This document shows, in pieces, positions 1 through 8,924 of a DNA stretch of 64,000 bases (its first letter is position 1; the number at the start of each line of letters is the position of its first letter). A program made the position numbers and the translations under genes. The stretch is taken from positions 868,001 through 932,000 of the forward strand of contig NZ_QPIG01000001.1 in NCBI RefSeq assembly GCF_003337215.1, in the 5' to 3' direction. The DNA is from Oceanihabitans sediminis (GTDB taxonomy: Bacteria > Bacteroidota > Bacteroidia > Flavobacteriales > Flavobacteriaceae). The notes below the pieces were generated by a model that did not search any database, was not told the DNA's origin, and worked only from the letters and a program-made list of their open reading frames with translations.

Positions 1-1463
1 ATCAAATACATATTAATTTTCAGCAATCAAGTGGAGAATTTATAGCTCAAGAATTCACAACTACCAATGCAGATTTCTTGCCTAGTTGGAGTATTGCTGC
101 TGGGGATATTGATGATAATGGTTATAATGATTTAATGTATGGCGCTGGAAATGGTGTTACCTTTATGAAGGCCAATCATGATGGAAGCGCATATTTAGAA
201 ACTTCGGGTCCGGAGTATGTTTTTTCTCAGAGAACTAATTTTGTAGATATCAATAATGATGGATATTTAGATGCATTTGTTTGTCATGACGTTGGTCCAA
301 ATCAATTTTATTTAAATGATGGTAATGGTAGTTTAATACACAACCAAGGAGGATTAGGTGATTCACCGAGTGGAGGGAATTATGCTTCACTTTGGACAGA
401 TTATGATAATGATGGTGATATAGATTTATTTCTTTCCAAGTGTAACGGTGGAGGTGCTGCTGCATCCGCCAGATATAATCAACTTTATCAAAACGACGGA
501 TTTGGTAATTACAATGAAGTAAGTGAATCTGCTGGTTTAAACGATCCTATTCAAACCTGGTCTTCTGCTTGGGGTGATTTTGACAACGATGGTTGGATGG
601 ATGTTTTTGTTGGCGCTAGTACCTTTATAGATGGTTCCCATAAGTTGATGCATAATAATCAAGATGGTACCTTTACTGATATTACCAATGGATCTGGGAT
701 AGATACGTTTACTGACACGGGAATAGAGCATATAACACATGATTTTAATAATGATGGTTATTTGGATATTTTTACTGCGGGCAATAAAATTCTTATAAAC
801 AACCAGGATTTAACCTTTACGGAAGCCAATGTGTACTTTTCTGTGGGAGCTGTAGGTGATTTAAATGACGATGGTTTTCTAGATGTTTTTAACAGTAATG
901 GGAATTGGTATAGAAACGAAGGTAACTCAAATAATTGGATTAAAGTAAACACTATAGGTGATGTAGATAATCCTAGCGGAAGTAATTTAAACGGTATAGG
1001 GGCAAGAGTAGAACTAGTAAGTGCATTAGGTGCGCAAATACGCGAAGTTAGATCTGGAGACGGGTTTAGACATATGAGTTCCTTAACAACCCATTTTGGT
1101 TTAGGCTCGGATACTAGTATATCACAAGTTAAAGTCATCTGGCCATCAGGTATAATTGATGTGATATATAATCCTGAAATTAATAGCACTTTAAATATTG
1201 TAGAAGGTTCTACATTAAGTGTAAATAGTTTTGAAAGTGATAACTTTATTGTATATCCAAACCCTACAGAGGAAAGAATTTTTATAAAGAATATAGATTT
1301 ACGTACTACCCAAGTGCTTTTATACCGTATAAATGGACAACGTGTTTTTAATTTTAAAAAATACGAAGACCATATTAATGTACATCATTTACAGGCGGGG
1401 ACTTATATTTTAACTTTGCAGCAAGGACAAAAAATATATCAACACAAAATTATCAAAGAGTAA
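1..1463 (+). CDS. Secreted VCBS/ASPIC-UnbV repeat protein with T9SS sorting signal (5' partial)
   Basis: The frame is open from position 3, so the true start lies upstream; a TTG at 78 is not the start. At least five FG-GAP/VCBS-type segments are visible, with calcium-loop motifs such as DIDDNGYNDL, DINNDGYLDA, DYDNDGDIDL, DFDNDGWMDV and DFNNDGYLDI, which form beta-propeller blades. An ASPIC/UnbV domain follows (GIGARVELVSALG to VIWPSG). The last ~75 residues (VYPNPTEERI..., ending HKIIKE) form a type A T9SS C-terminal domain, so the protein should cross the outer membrane by T9SS and be attached or released at the surface. The CRTAC1-like combination is common in marine Bacteroidetes; the ligand is unknown. 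The family call is firm, the role is not. Confidence 0.9.
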   Translation, partial: QIHINFQQSSGEFIAQEFTTTNADFLPSWSIAAGDIDDNGYNDLMYGAGNGVTFMKANHDGSAYLETSGPEYVFSQRTNFVDINNDGYLDAFVCHDVGPNQFYLNDGNGSLIHNQGGLGDSPSGGNYASLWTDYDNDGDIDLFLSKCNGGGAAASARYNQLYQNDGFGNYNEVSESAGLNDPIQTWSSAWGDFDNDGWMDVFVGASTFIDGSHKLMHNNQDGTFTDITNGSGIDTFTDTGIEHITHDFNNDGYLDIFTAGNKILINNQDLTFTEANVYFSVGAVGDLNDDGFLDVFNSNGNWYRNEGNSNNWIKVNTIGDVDNPSGSNLNGIGARVELVSALGAQIREVRSGDGFRHMSSLTTHFGLGSDTSISQVKVIWPSGIIDVIYNPEINSTLNIVEGSTLSVNSFESDNFIVYPNPTEERIFIKNIDLRTTQVLLYRINGQRVFNFKKYEDHINVHHLQAGTYILTLQQGQKIYQHKIIKE

Positions 1464-1653
1464 GAGTGTTTTATGCATATCTATTAGTTGTCATATAGAA
1501 ATACAGTATGTTATATTTTCCGGTTTCTGTATCTGTGTTGCATTTATGTTTTAGATTTATTTAGGTTTTGATAGGCGTTATTATTTGTTAAACAAGAACT
1601 ATAGGTTAGTTTAGAGTAATTTTTATACTGTAATAAAGCTTAAGCTTGTATAC

Positions 1654-1679
1654 ATCCCAAGCAATGTCTTGGGATTTTT
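1654..1679 (+). terminator. Rho-independent terminator
   Basis: The 8-bp stem ATCCCAAG / CTTGGGAT has a 6-nt loop and runs into TTTTT. It would end the transcript of the upstream secreted protein. It covers the TTG at 1669 that would otherwise extend the next gene, which favours the ATG at 1705. The rest of the 1464-1704 gap shows only a 12-bp palindrome (AAGCTTAAGCTT, 1636-1647). Confidence 0.75.
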
Positions 1680-1704
1680 GTTTCTTTACATTTCAATCTT
1701 AGTT

Positions 1705-3474
1705 ATGGAAAACCCGAATACATTTTATAAACAAGCGCTTGAACAACATCAAAAAGATGTTAAGCTATTGTTTCAAAAACTAACTACTTTAAGTGTCGCT
1801 CGACTACTTGTGTTTGTATCCACTTTTGTAGCTGTTTATTTTACTTTTAGCAATCTTCAAATCGCTGTACTAATATTAATAGCAGGAATAGTTGGCTTTG
1901 CTGTTCTTCTATCTAAATACACCGATTTAAAAGCGCAGCATCATTTAAAGAAGGCTTTGGTTGCTATTAATGAAGAAGAATTAAAAATAGCTTCCGGAGA
2001 TTTTCATGATAGAGAAGATGGTTTACAATTTCAAAACCCTAATCATGCTTTTAGTTTAGATATAGATTTGTTCGGTAAAGGTTCTTTCTTTCAGTTTATA
2101 AATAGAACTGCTACCGAAGAAGGAGCAAAAGCCTTAGTGGCAGAACTTACTGCAAATAATATTACATCGATTGCATCTCGACAAGAAGCTATAAAGGAAT
2201 TAGCTGAAAAACCTACATGGCGACAACATTTTTCTGCAGTTGCGAGTCTGATAAAAACAGAAACGCCGGCTTTACAGATAGTAGATTGGCTTAAAAACCA
2301 CAGTTCCTTTTTGCCAAAAATCATTCGTGTTTTACCACTTGTGTTCACTGTTTGTTCTATAATGATCTTACTTTTAGCAATTTTTAATGTCATATCCTTT
2401 TTGTATGTTGGTTTTTGGTTGCTATTAGGTTTGGGGATATCGGGGGTTTATTTGAAGAAAATAAATATGCTTTCTGCAAATACAGATATTGTAAAAGACA
2501 CCTTTAAGCAGTATGCTTCATTATTAGAGCAAATAGAATCAGCGAATTTTAGCTCTGCCTTATTAAAGGAAAAGCAAGCATATATTCAGCAAGAATCTAA
2601 AAAGGCTTCCTTTATTTTTCAGCAGTTTTCCAAAAATTTAGATGCTTTAGATAATCGAAATAATTTCCTCTATGCCATTTTTGCAAATGGATATTTTTTG
2701 TCTGATTTAAGAAATGCCTACCAGATAGAGCAATGGATAGCACAATATAAAACCACGGTAGCGCATTGGTTTGAGGTAGTTTCTTTTTTCGATACATATA
2801 ATACTTTGGGTAATTATGTGTTTAATCATCCAGACTATGTTATTCCAGAAATTGTGAATACAAATGAAGTTATTCATGCTAAAGATTTAGGACACCCTTT
2901 ATTAGATGCTTCCAAACGTATTACAAGTGATTTACTAATAGGCGATCAGCAGTTTTTTATAGTAACAGGAGCAAATATGGCAGGAAAAAGTACTTTTTTA
3001 AGAACCGTTTCCCTTCATATTGTTATGGCAAATGTTGGTTTGCCGGTTTGTGCTTCATCTAGTAAGTACAACCCGATAAAATTGATTACAAGCATGCGTA
3101 CTAGCGATTCGCTAACCGATGATAGTAGTTATTTCTTTAGTGAATTAACGCGTTTAAAATTTATTGTAGACACTTTAAAAGACGATAGGTACTTTATTAT
3201 TTTAGATGAAATTTTAAAAGGAACAAATTCTACCGATAAAGCAATAGGTTCCCGTAAATTTGTAGAAAAGCTTGTTTCTAAAAATGCTATAGGAATTATT
3301 GCTACTCATGACCTGAGTTTGTGCAAAATTGAAAAAGAATTAGAAGAAGTAAAAAACTATTATTTTGATGCTGAAATTATTAATGACGAGCTCTTTTTTG
3401 ATTATAAATTAAAGCAGGGAATTTGTCAGAATATGAATGCAAGTTTCTTATTAAAGAAAATGGAAATTATTTAA
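1705..3474 (+). CDS. Membrane-anchored MutS-family ATPase
   Basis: A 589-residue protein with the C-terminal MutS ATPase (domain V): Walker A GANMAGKST at residues 422-430, Walker B IILDE with Asp501-Glu502, and a following ATHDLSL switch. It lacks the N-terminal mismatch-binding domains of true MutS (about 850 residues). It has two hydrophobic hairpins instead, at about residues 32-68 and 206-251, so it is probably held in the inner membrane with the ATPase in the cytoplasm. This MutS-related family is common in Bacteroidetes and its role is not established; a part in classical mismatch repair is unlikely given the missing domains. The start at 1705 is preferred over a TTG at 1669 that lies inside a terminator stem. 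Confidence 0.88.
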   Translation: MENPNTFYKQALEQHQKDVKLLFQKLTTLSVARLLVFVSTFVAVYFTFSNLQIAVLILIAGIVGFAVLLSKYTDLKAQHHLKKALVAINEEELKIASGDFHDREDGLQFQNPNHAFSLDIDLFGKGSFFQFINRTATEEGAKALVAELTANNITSIASRQEAIKELAEKPTWRQHFSAVASLIKTETPALQIVDWLKNHSSFLPKIIRVLPLVFTVCSIMILLLAIFNVISFLYVGFWLLLGLGISGVYLKKINMLSANTDIVKDTFKQYASLLEQIESANFSSALLKEKQAYIQQESKKASFIFQQFSKNLDALDNRNNFLYAIFANGYFLSDLRNAYQIEQWIAQYKTTVAHWFEVVSFFDTYNTLGNYVFNHPDYVIPEIVNTNEVIHAKDLGHPLLDASKRITSDLLIGDQQFFIVTGANMAGKSTFLRTVSLHIVMANVGLPVCASSSKYNPIKLITSMRTSDSLTDDSSYFFSELTRLKFIVDTLKDDRYFIILDEILKGTNSTDKAIGSRKFVEKLVSKNAIGIIATHDLSLCKIEKELEEVKNYYFDAEIINDELFFDYKLKQGICQNMNASFLLKKMEII

Positions 3475-3492
3475 AAACAAATAAAATATATA

Positions 3493-4002
3493 ATGAAAAC
3501 ATTTCAATTTTTTAAAGTAGCATCGGTCTTTGCTATTTTATTATGTTTTTCTTGCGGAAGTACAGAAAAGGTAATTACAACAGACGGAAGAGTTTATGAA
3601 CTAAAAGGGGGTAAATTCTATTCTAACGGAGCAGATGTTACGGAAGAATTATCAAGCGAAGAGAAAACAGAAATCCAAGAGATTTTAGATCAAAGATTGG
3701 CTTTTGAAAAAGAAGCTAAAGAAAAAAAAGAAGCATTAGAAGCAGCTCAGAAAAAAGCAGAAAAGGCAAGAAAGGAAGCTGAAAAGAAGCAAAAGGAGTT
3801 GGAGAAGAAAATGAAAGCAAAAGAGGATGCTAGAAAAGATTTCTTTCAGGCTAAAAACAAACTGAAAAAGCAAAGAGCTAAATATCAAAAGCGATTAGAT
3901 AGAGGAAAATTATCTCCTGTTGCAATTGAGAAATGGGAAGAAAAATTAAAAGGTTTAGAGCAAGACGTTCAAGATTTAGAGCAAAACTTAAAACGTTATT
4001 AA
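3493..4002 (+). CDS. Lys/Glu-rich coiled-coil lipoprotein (GKLSP family, copy 1)
   Basis: A 169-residue protein. A signal peptide ends in a lipobox-like CFSC with Cys21 as the likely lipidated residue. A short N-terminal domain carries G-A-D-V-T-E-E-L (46-53), followed by about 75 residues of uninterrupted Lys/Glu/Ala-rich coiled coil. The C-terminal segment has RGKLSP (137-142) and Lys147-Trp148. The protein at 7461-8012 shares all three parts in order, so the two are paralogues. It starts 18 bp after the MutS-like gene and may be cotranscribed with it. A periplasmic structural or scaffold role is an inference from shape only. Confidence 0.82.
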   Translation: MKTFQFFKVASVFAILLCFSCGSTEKVITTDGRVYELKGGKFYSNGADVTEELSSEEKTEIQEILDQRLAFEKEAKEKKEALEAAQKKAEKARKEAEKKQKELEKKMKAKEDARKDFFQAKNKLKKQRAKYQKRLDRGKLSPVAIEKWEEKLKGLEQDVQDLEQNLKRY

Positions 4003-4020
4003 TAAGTGAAAATTATTATA

Positions 4021-4053
4021 AAAAAAGGCTAGAGTTTATCTCTAGCCTTTTTT
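4021..4053. terminator. Bidirectional terminator between convergent genes
   Basis: A perfect 14-bp stem (AAAAAAGGCTAGAG / CTCTAGCCTTTTTT) with a 5-nt loop. The A- and T-runs serve the coiled-coil gene on the plus strand and the S46 peptidase on the minus strand. Confidence 0.9.
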
Positions 4054-4065
4054 GTTTGAAAGTAA

Positions 4066-6156
4066 TTACTTTTTCTTTGGGTGTACTAATTTCATTTCAT
4101 CGATTAGATGTTTTGCTCCAGCATATTTATCAACTATAAAAAGTACATAACGTAGGTCTACCATAATGTTACGGCAAATCTCTGGATCGTAATTCATATC
4201 ACTCATAGTTCCTTCCCAAACTCTATCAAAGTTTAGTCCCACTAAGTTACCGTGAGCATCAATAGCAGGGCTTCCAGAGTTTCCTCCTGTTGTATGGTTT
4301 GTTCCTAAGAAACAAACAGGAACTTTTCCGTTAGTATCTGCGTATTGTCCGTAATCTTTGTTTTCGTATAATTCAATAAGTTTTTCTGGAACATCAAACT
4401 CATAATCTCCAGGAATGTATTTTTCTATAACACCATCTAAATAACTTACAGGGTTGTAGTAAACAGCATCTCTTGGCGAGTATCCTCTTACTTGTCCATA
4501 AGTAACACGAAGAGTACTGTTAGCATCTGGGAAGTAACGAGCGTTTGGTAAAGCTTCCATTAAAGCAGTCATATAATTTGTCTGTAATGCTGTAATAGGC
4601 TCGTTTTTCTCTTGGAACTCTTTGTCTACATTATTGTAAAAATCTTCAATCATAGGCTTTGCATATTTATATGCAGCATCTTTATTCAATTTTTTCAATA
4701 CATCTTTAGGTTTTCCTTCTAAAAGAGCTAAAGCATCTTCTAGATTCGTAAAAGCCGTTTTTTCGTAGATAGAAGCATCTACATGATCATTATAAAAAGG
4801 CATTACATTGTTGAAAACCCCTTTATCTAAATCTGCGTCATAGTTTTTATGGATGCCTTTAAGCGTTGAAGCGAAGCTTTCTTTCGCTTGCTCAAATATT
4901 TCTGGCTTAGCAGTAATTGCTTGTTCCATTTGGTAAGCTCTAAAAGTCATTTGCATTAGCTCATTGGTAACTAAGAATACTTCAATAAAGTTTCTGCGTT
5001 TAATATTTACCGGAGCGAATTCGCTATATAGTTTATCAAATTCTGGTAAGATGTTTCCGTATTTGTCTTCTAAACCTTTTTCTGCTAAAGCCTTTGTGAA
5101 TGTTGCTTCAAATTCACGTCTTTTTGCAACTGCATCACTTTTTTCTATTCCTAAGTTTTCTCCTTTCCATTTTTTCCAAGCATTAGCAATTCTTGCTTGT
5201 TTAGAAGCATATTTAATTCTTACCTCGTCACTTTCTTGCATTTTAGCATCAATAACTTCTAATGCAGCTTCTCGAATAGCGATATTTGTAGGGTTGAATT
5301 CTTTTGTAATATGTTCAATAGCTACTGCAGGAAGGTATTCGTCTGTTCTTCCTGGGAATCCAAATACCATAGTGAAATCACCTTCTTCAACACCATCTAA
5401 AGAAATAGGTAAGAAGTGCTTTGGCTTATAAGGTTTATTGTCTTTGCTGTATTTTGCAGGTCTGTTATTTTCATCTGCATAAATACGGAACATAGCGAAA
5501 TCTCCAGTGTGTCTTGGAAATACCCAGTTATCTGTGTCACTTCCAAATTTACCGATACTGCTAGGTGGAGCACCTACTAAACGAATGTCTTCAAAACGTT
5601 CTGTAACAAAAAGGAAGTATTGGTTTCCTTTGTAAAATGATTTAATTTTTACGTCTTGCCAAGATTCTCTAGGCCAATTTTTCATGATTCCGTTACTGTT
5701 TTGGTCAATAACAGATTGTTTTTCTTTTTCTGTTAAATCATCACTTACAACAGCAAGAACTTCTTCTGTTACGTCTGCAATGCTAACAATGAATTCAATA
5801 TATAAACCTTCATTAGGTAATTCTTCTTCTAGAGACATAGCCCAGAAACCATCTTTTAAATAATCGTTTTCTAAGGAAGAATGCGATTGGATTTGCCCGA
5901 ATCCACAGTGATGGTTTGTTAAAATTAAACCTTTATCACTAATTACTTCACTAGTACAACCACCATTAAAGTGTCCGATGGCGTCTTTTAAGCTGGAGTT
6001 GTTTACATCATAAATGTCTTGCGCAGTAAGTTTACTACCAAGATTGGTCATTTCTGTTTCGTTCATACCTTCTAAAAGGGAAGGAATCCACATACCACCT
6101 TGCTGTGCAGAAAGGTTCATTGTTACTAATAGTAACAGGAGTTTAAAGAATTTCAT
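4066..6156 (-). CDS. S46-family dipeptidyl-peptidase, DPP11-type (Asp/Glu specificity predicted)
   Basis: A 696-residue protein with a Sec signal peptide (cleavage near LSAQ-Q), so periplasmic. The S46 catalytic signatures are present: TNHHCGFG (His82/83) near the N-terminus and GGNSGSP with Ser627 as nucleophile. S46 enzymes remove dipeptides from peptide N-termini. In Porphyromonas gingivalis the residue 18 positions after the nucleophile is Gly in DPP7 and Arg673 in DPP11; here it is Arg645 (in NFDRVWEG). That predicts DPP11-like preference for Asp or Glu at the penultimate position. It converges on the coiled-coil lipoprotein gene across a shared terminator and diverges from the aminotransferase gene. 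Family certain, specificity inferred from one residue. Confidence 0.92.
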   Translation of the reverse strand: MKFFKLLLLLVTMNLSAQQGGMWIPSLLEGMNETEMTNLGSKLTAQDIYDVNNSSLKDAIGHFNGGCTSEVISDKGLILTNHHCGFGQIQSHSSLENDYLKDGFWAMSLEEELPNEGLYIEFIVSIADVTEEVLAVVSDDLTEKEKQSVIDQNSNGIMKNWPRESWQDVKIKSFYKGNQYFLFVTERFEDIRLVGAPPSSIGKFGSDTDNWVFPRHTGDFAMFRIYADENNRPAKYSKDNKPYKPKHFLPISLDGVEEGDFTMVFGFPGRTDEYLPAVAIEHITKEFNPTNIAIREAALEVIDAKMQESDEVRIKYASKQARIANAWKKWKGENLGIEKSDAVAKRREFEATFTKALAEKGLEDKYGNILPEFDKLYSEFAPVNIKRRNFIEVFLVTNELMQMTFRAYQMEQAITAKPEIFEQAKESFASTLKGIHKNYDADLDKGVFNNVMPFYNDHVDASIYEKTAFTNLEDALALLEGKPKDVLKKLNKDAAYKYAKPMIEDFYNNVDKEFQEKNEPITALQTNYMTALMEALPNARYFPDANSTLRVTYGQVRGYSPRDAVYYNPVSYLDGVIEKYIPGDYEFDVPEKLIELYENKDYGQYADTNGKVPVCFLGTNHTTGGNSGSPAIDAHGNLVGLNFDRVWEGTMSDMNYDPEICRNIMVDLRYVLFIVDKYAGAKHLIDEMKLVHPKKK

Positions 6157-6255
6157 AATTTAATTTTTTGAATAACTTCAAAGATAGAAAACCCAATTAT
6201 AAAAGATGTTAAAAAGGTCTAAATTTATGTGATAAGAATTGTTTATATTAATAGC

Positions 6256-7398
6256 ATGAAGCATCTAACTAAACTTCCTAATATAGGAACAAATATTTTC
6301 TCTATTATGAGTGCATTGGCAAACAAGCACGATGCCATTAATTTATCACAAGGATTCCCTAATTTTAAAAGTGATCCGCTTTTAAAAGACTTGGTTAGTA
6401 AAGCAATGCAAAACGGCTACAATCAATATGCTCCCATGCCAGGGAATTTAGAGTTGAATAAAGCAATTTCCAGAAAATTTGAAAGGCTTTACGGAACTAG
6501 TTATCATCCCGAAACCGAAATTACCATAACTGCTGGGGCAACACAGGCGATTTTTACTATTATCTCTGCTTTTATTAGACAAGACGATGAAGTAATTCTA
6601 TTTAAACCTGCTTATGATTGTTATGAACCGGCAATAGAATTACATGGTGGAAAAACGATTGCTATACAATTGGCAGCACCAAATTATAGTATTGATTGGA
6701 ATGCTGTAAGAGAAAAGGTGCATAGTAAAACCAAAATGATTATTATCAATACGCCACAAAATCCAAGCGGTACCGTTTTTACGGAAGCAGATATGTTAGC
6801 ACTTCAAGATATCACGAAAAACACCAATATTATTGTTTTAAGCGATGAGGTTTATGAGCATATTATTTTTGACGGAAATAAACACCAAAGTGCCTGTTTG
6901 TATCCCGATTTAAAAGCTAGAAGTTTTATTACGGCCTCTTTTGGAAAAACCTTTCATAATACCGGTTGGAAAATGGGCTACTGCTGTGCAGCAAAAGAAC
7001 TCATGGAAGAATTTAGAAAAGTGCATCAGTTTAATGTGTTTTCTGTAAATCACCCAATGCAAAAAGGGTTGGCAGATTATTTACAAGAGCCCAATCATTA
7101 TTTAGAGCTCTCTTCTTTTTATCAAGAAAAAAGAGATTTGTTTTTACGTTTGATAAAAGATTCCAGGTTTCAATTTCAAGCAGCAAAGGGGACCTATTTT
7201 CAGGTTTTAGATTTTTCTGAAATCACCCAAGAATACGATGTGGATTTCGCAAAAAGATTGACTATAGAAAATAAAGTAGCTGGAATTCCACTTTCAGTTT
7301 TTAACGAAAACAATAAGGATGACAAGGTGTTGCGATTCTGTTTTGCCAAGACCGATGAGACGCTAAAAAAGGCTGCAGATATTTTAAATAATATTTAA
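6256..7398 (+). CDS. PLP-dependent aminotransferase, methionine/glutamine-type (YbdL-like)
   Basis: A class I/II fold-type I aminotransferase of 380 residues. Visible are SQGFPNF near the N-terminus, NTPQNPSG (about 165-172), SDEVYEH with Asp197, and SFGKTFHNTGWKMGY with the PLP lysine at 231. The pattern matches the YbdL/methionine aminotransferase and kynurenine aminotransferase (KAT/GTK) subgroup, which transfers the amino group of methionine or glutamine to 2-oxo acids. A GTG at 6229 is in frame, but the ATG at 6256 matches the usual N-terminus of the family. An omega-amidase gene lies 740 bp downstream, which fits glutamine-dependent transamination, because the 2-oxoglutaramate formed is the omega-amidase substrate. 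Substrate is inferred. Confidence 0.88.
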   Translation: MKHLTKLPNIGTNIFSIMSALANKHDAINLSQGFPNFKSDPLLKDLVSKAMQNGYNQYAPMPGNLELNKAISRKFERLYGTSYHPETEITITAGATQAIFTIISAFIRQDDEVILFKPAYDCYEPAIELHGGKTIAIQLAAPNYSIDWNAVREKVHSKTKMIIINTPQNPSGTVFTEADMLALQDITKNTNIIVLSDEVYEHIIFDGNKHQSACLYPDLKARSFITASFGKTFHNTGWKMGYCCAAKELMEEFRKVHQFNVFSVNHPMQKGLADYLQEPNHYLELSSFYQEKRDLFLRLIKDSRFQFQAAKGTYFQVLDFSEITQEYDVDFAKRLTIENKVAGIPLSVFNENNKDDKVLRFCFAKTDETLKKAADILNNI

Positions 7399-7460
7399 AA
7401 ATAATCCTCGCATTTGGCAGTGTTTTTGATTAGTATATAGCAACATAAAACTTATAAAAA

Positions 7461-8012
7461 ATGCATACAAAAAAATATATTTTATCTAGTCTATTATTCG
7501 TAGCAACTGCTTTTGGTTTTGCGCAACAAATTGTATTGGAAGATGTGACTTATGAAGTAAAAAACGAAATTATTTTAAAAGAGGGTGTTGATGTAACTAA
7601 TGAGTTGACAGAAGAGCAAAAAATGCAGATCTTCTCTAAGAAATCCGAGATCCAACAAATAGAAGTAGAAAAAGCAAAGCAGCTTGAAGCATTAGAAAAG
7701 GAAAAGCAGCAAGCAATAAAGAGGGCTGAAAAAGAGGAGAAAGAACGTCAAAAAGCACTTAAAAAGCAGGAAAAGGAATTAAAAAAGGCAGTAAAGAAGC
7801 AGAAACAGCTAGAAAAAGCTTTAAAGAAGAAAGAAAAGGCTCAAAATAGACTAGCAAGAGCAAAAGATAAATTAGCTCGTTCTGAAGCAAAATACGAAAA
7901 GCTAAAGAAAAGAGGTAAACTATCTCCTAAAGACGAAGCAAAATGGCTTAAAAGAATAGAAGGATACAACGAGGATGTTAGAAAGGCAAACAGAAACTTA
8001 TCTAGATCTTAG
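7461..8012 (+). CDS. Exported Lys/Glu-rich coiled-coil protein (GKLSP family, copy 2)
   Basis: A 183-residue protein with a Sec signal peptide (cleavage near FGFAQ-Q) and no lipobox, unlike its paralogue at 3493-4002. It repeats the same plan: G-V-D-V-T-N-E-L (42-49), a Lys/Glu coiled coil of roughly residues 60-140, then RGKLSP (151-156) with Lys161-Trp162 and an NRNLSRS end. It lies 62 bp after the aminotransferase, with its own terminator downstream. The function is unknown. The high charge and the conserved end modules suggest a periplasmic filament or binding protein rather than an enzyme. Confidence 0.82.
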   Translation: MHTKKYILSSLLFVATAFGFAQQIVLEDVTYEVKNEIILKEGVDVTNELTEEQKMQIFSKKSEIQQIEVEKAKQLEALEKEKQQAIKRAEKEEKERQKALKKQEKELKKAVKKQKQLEKALKKKEKAQNRLARAKDKLARSEAKYEKLKKRGKLSPKDEAKWLKRIEGYNEDVRKANRNLSRS

Positions 8013-8039
8013 TATATTTTTCAAGTAAAACTCTTATTC

Positions 8040-8077
8040 AAATCTAGGTATATGAAATTCATGTATCTAGATTTTTT
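8040..8077 (+). terminator. Terminator after coiled-coil gene
   Basis: A long imperfect stem pairs AAATCTAG (8040-8047) and the bases after it with the segment ending CTAGATTT (8067-8074), followed by T-rich sequence. It separates the coiled-coil gene from the omega-amidase gene. Confidence 0.75.
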
Positions 8078-8141
8078 ATTTCCAAATATTGTGACTATTA
8101 TTCCTATAGTATAATTATGTAAAACTTCGTACTTTTAAACT

Positions 8142-8924
8142 ATGGAAGAAAATTTAAAAATAGCAGTTATTCAATCTGATTTGGTGTGGGAAGATGCAAA
8201 AGCAAATAGAGCACAATTCACAAAAAAAATACACGCCATTACAGAAGAGGTAGATCTTATAGTGCTTCCTGAAATGTTTACTACAGGTTTTACAATGCAA
8301 CCAGAAAGAGTTGCAGAAACCATGCAGGGAGATTCTGTAAAATGGATGCAGGAAACTGCAAAAAGTAGTAAAGCAGCACTTGTTGGAAGTATCGTTATAA
8401 AGGAAGATAAAAAATTTTACAACCGACTTTTATTTGTGCATCCAGACGGAAAAACGGAGTTATATGATAAACGCCATACTTTCACCCTAGCTGGTGAGGA
8501 CAGGGTGTATCAGGCCGGAAATAAAAAGATTATTGTAGCATACAAGGGATGGAAAATTTGTCCGCTTGTCTGTTATGACTTGCGTTTTCCTGTTTGGGCA
8601 AGAAATACCGAAGACTACGATATGCTAATTTATATTGCTAGTTGGCCAAAAATTAGGACCACTGCTTGGGATGCTCTTCTGAAAGCTCGTGCTATAGAAA
8701 ACATGGCTTATTGCGTAGGTGTAAATAGAGTTGGATATGATGTGAACGACTATGCGTATTCTGGAAGCTCTGCAGTTTACGATGTTTTGGGTGAAAAAAT
8801 CACAAATATCGCATTGGGTAAAGAGCAAACAGAAGTGGTGATATTAAGTAAAAGTCATATTAAAAAATATCGCGAAAGGTTACATTTTTTAGGTGATAGA
8901 GATGCTTTTAGTCTAAAAGTGTAA
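8142..8924 (+). CDS. Omega-amidase / carbon-nitrogen hydrolase (YafV/Nit2-like)
   Basis: A 260-residue nitrilase-superfamily enzyme with the complete triad: Glu44 (LPEMFTTGF), Lys110 (YDKRHTF) and Cys144 (LVCYDLRFP). Length and motifs match YafV/Nit2 omega-amidases, which hydrolyse 2-oxoglutaramate or 2-oxosuccinamate to the 2-oxo acid and ammonia. Such enzymes accompany glutamine transaminases in methionine salvage (called MtnU in some bacteria), and a suitable transaminase lies just upstream. The enzyme is cytoplasmic. Its last 17 bp overlap the convergent lipoprotein gene. Confidence 0.9.
   Translation: MEENLKIAVIQSDLVWEDAKANRAQFTKKIHAITEEVDLIVLPEMFTTGFTMQPERVAETMQGDSVKWMQETAKSSKAALVGSIVIKEDKKFYNRLLFVHPDGKTELYDKRHTFTLAGEDRVYQAGNKKIIVAYKGWKICPLVCYDLRFPVWARNTEDYDMLIYIASWPKIRTTAWDALLKARAIENMAYCVGVNRVGYDVNDYAYSGSSAVYDVLGEKITNIALGKEQTEVVILSKSHIKKYRERLHFLGDRDAFSLKV

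Noticed and set aside
758-1189. 143-codon open frame on the minus strand within the VCBS/ASPIC gene
   Set aside because: Fully covered by conserved repeats on the plus strand; no family match visible.
1636-1647. AAGCTTAAGCTT palindrome before the MutS-like gene
   Set aside because: Short AT-rich palindromes are expected by chance here; no regulator or matching second copy seen.
4964-5431. 155-codon open frame on the plus strand, opposite the S46 peptidase
   Set aside because: Shadow of a conserved gene; no start context, no domain.
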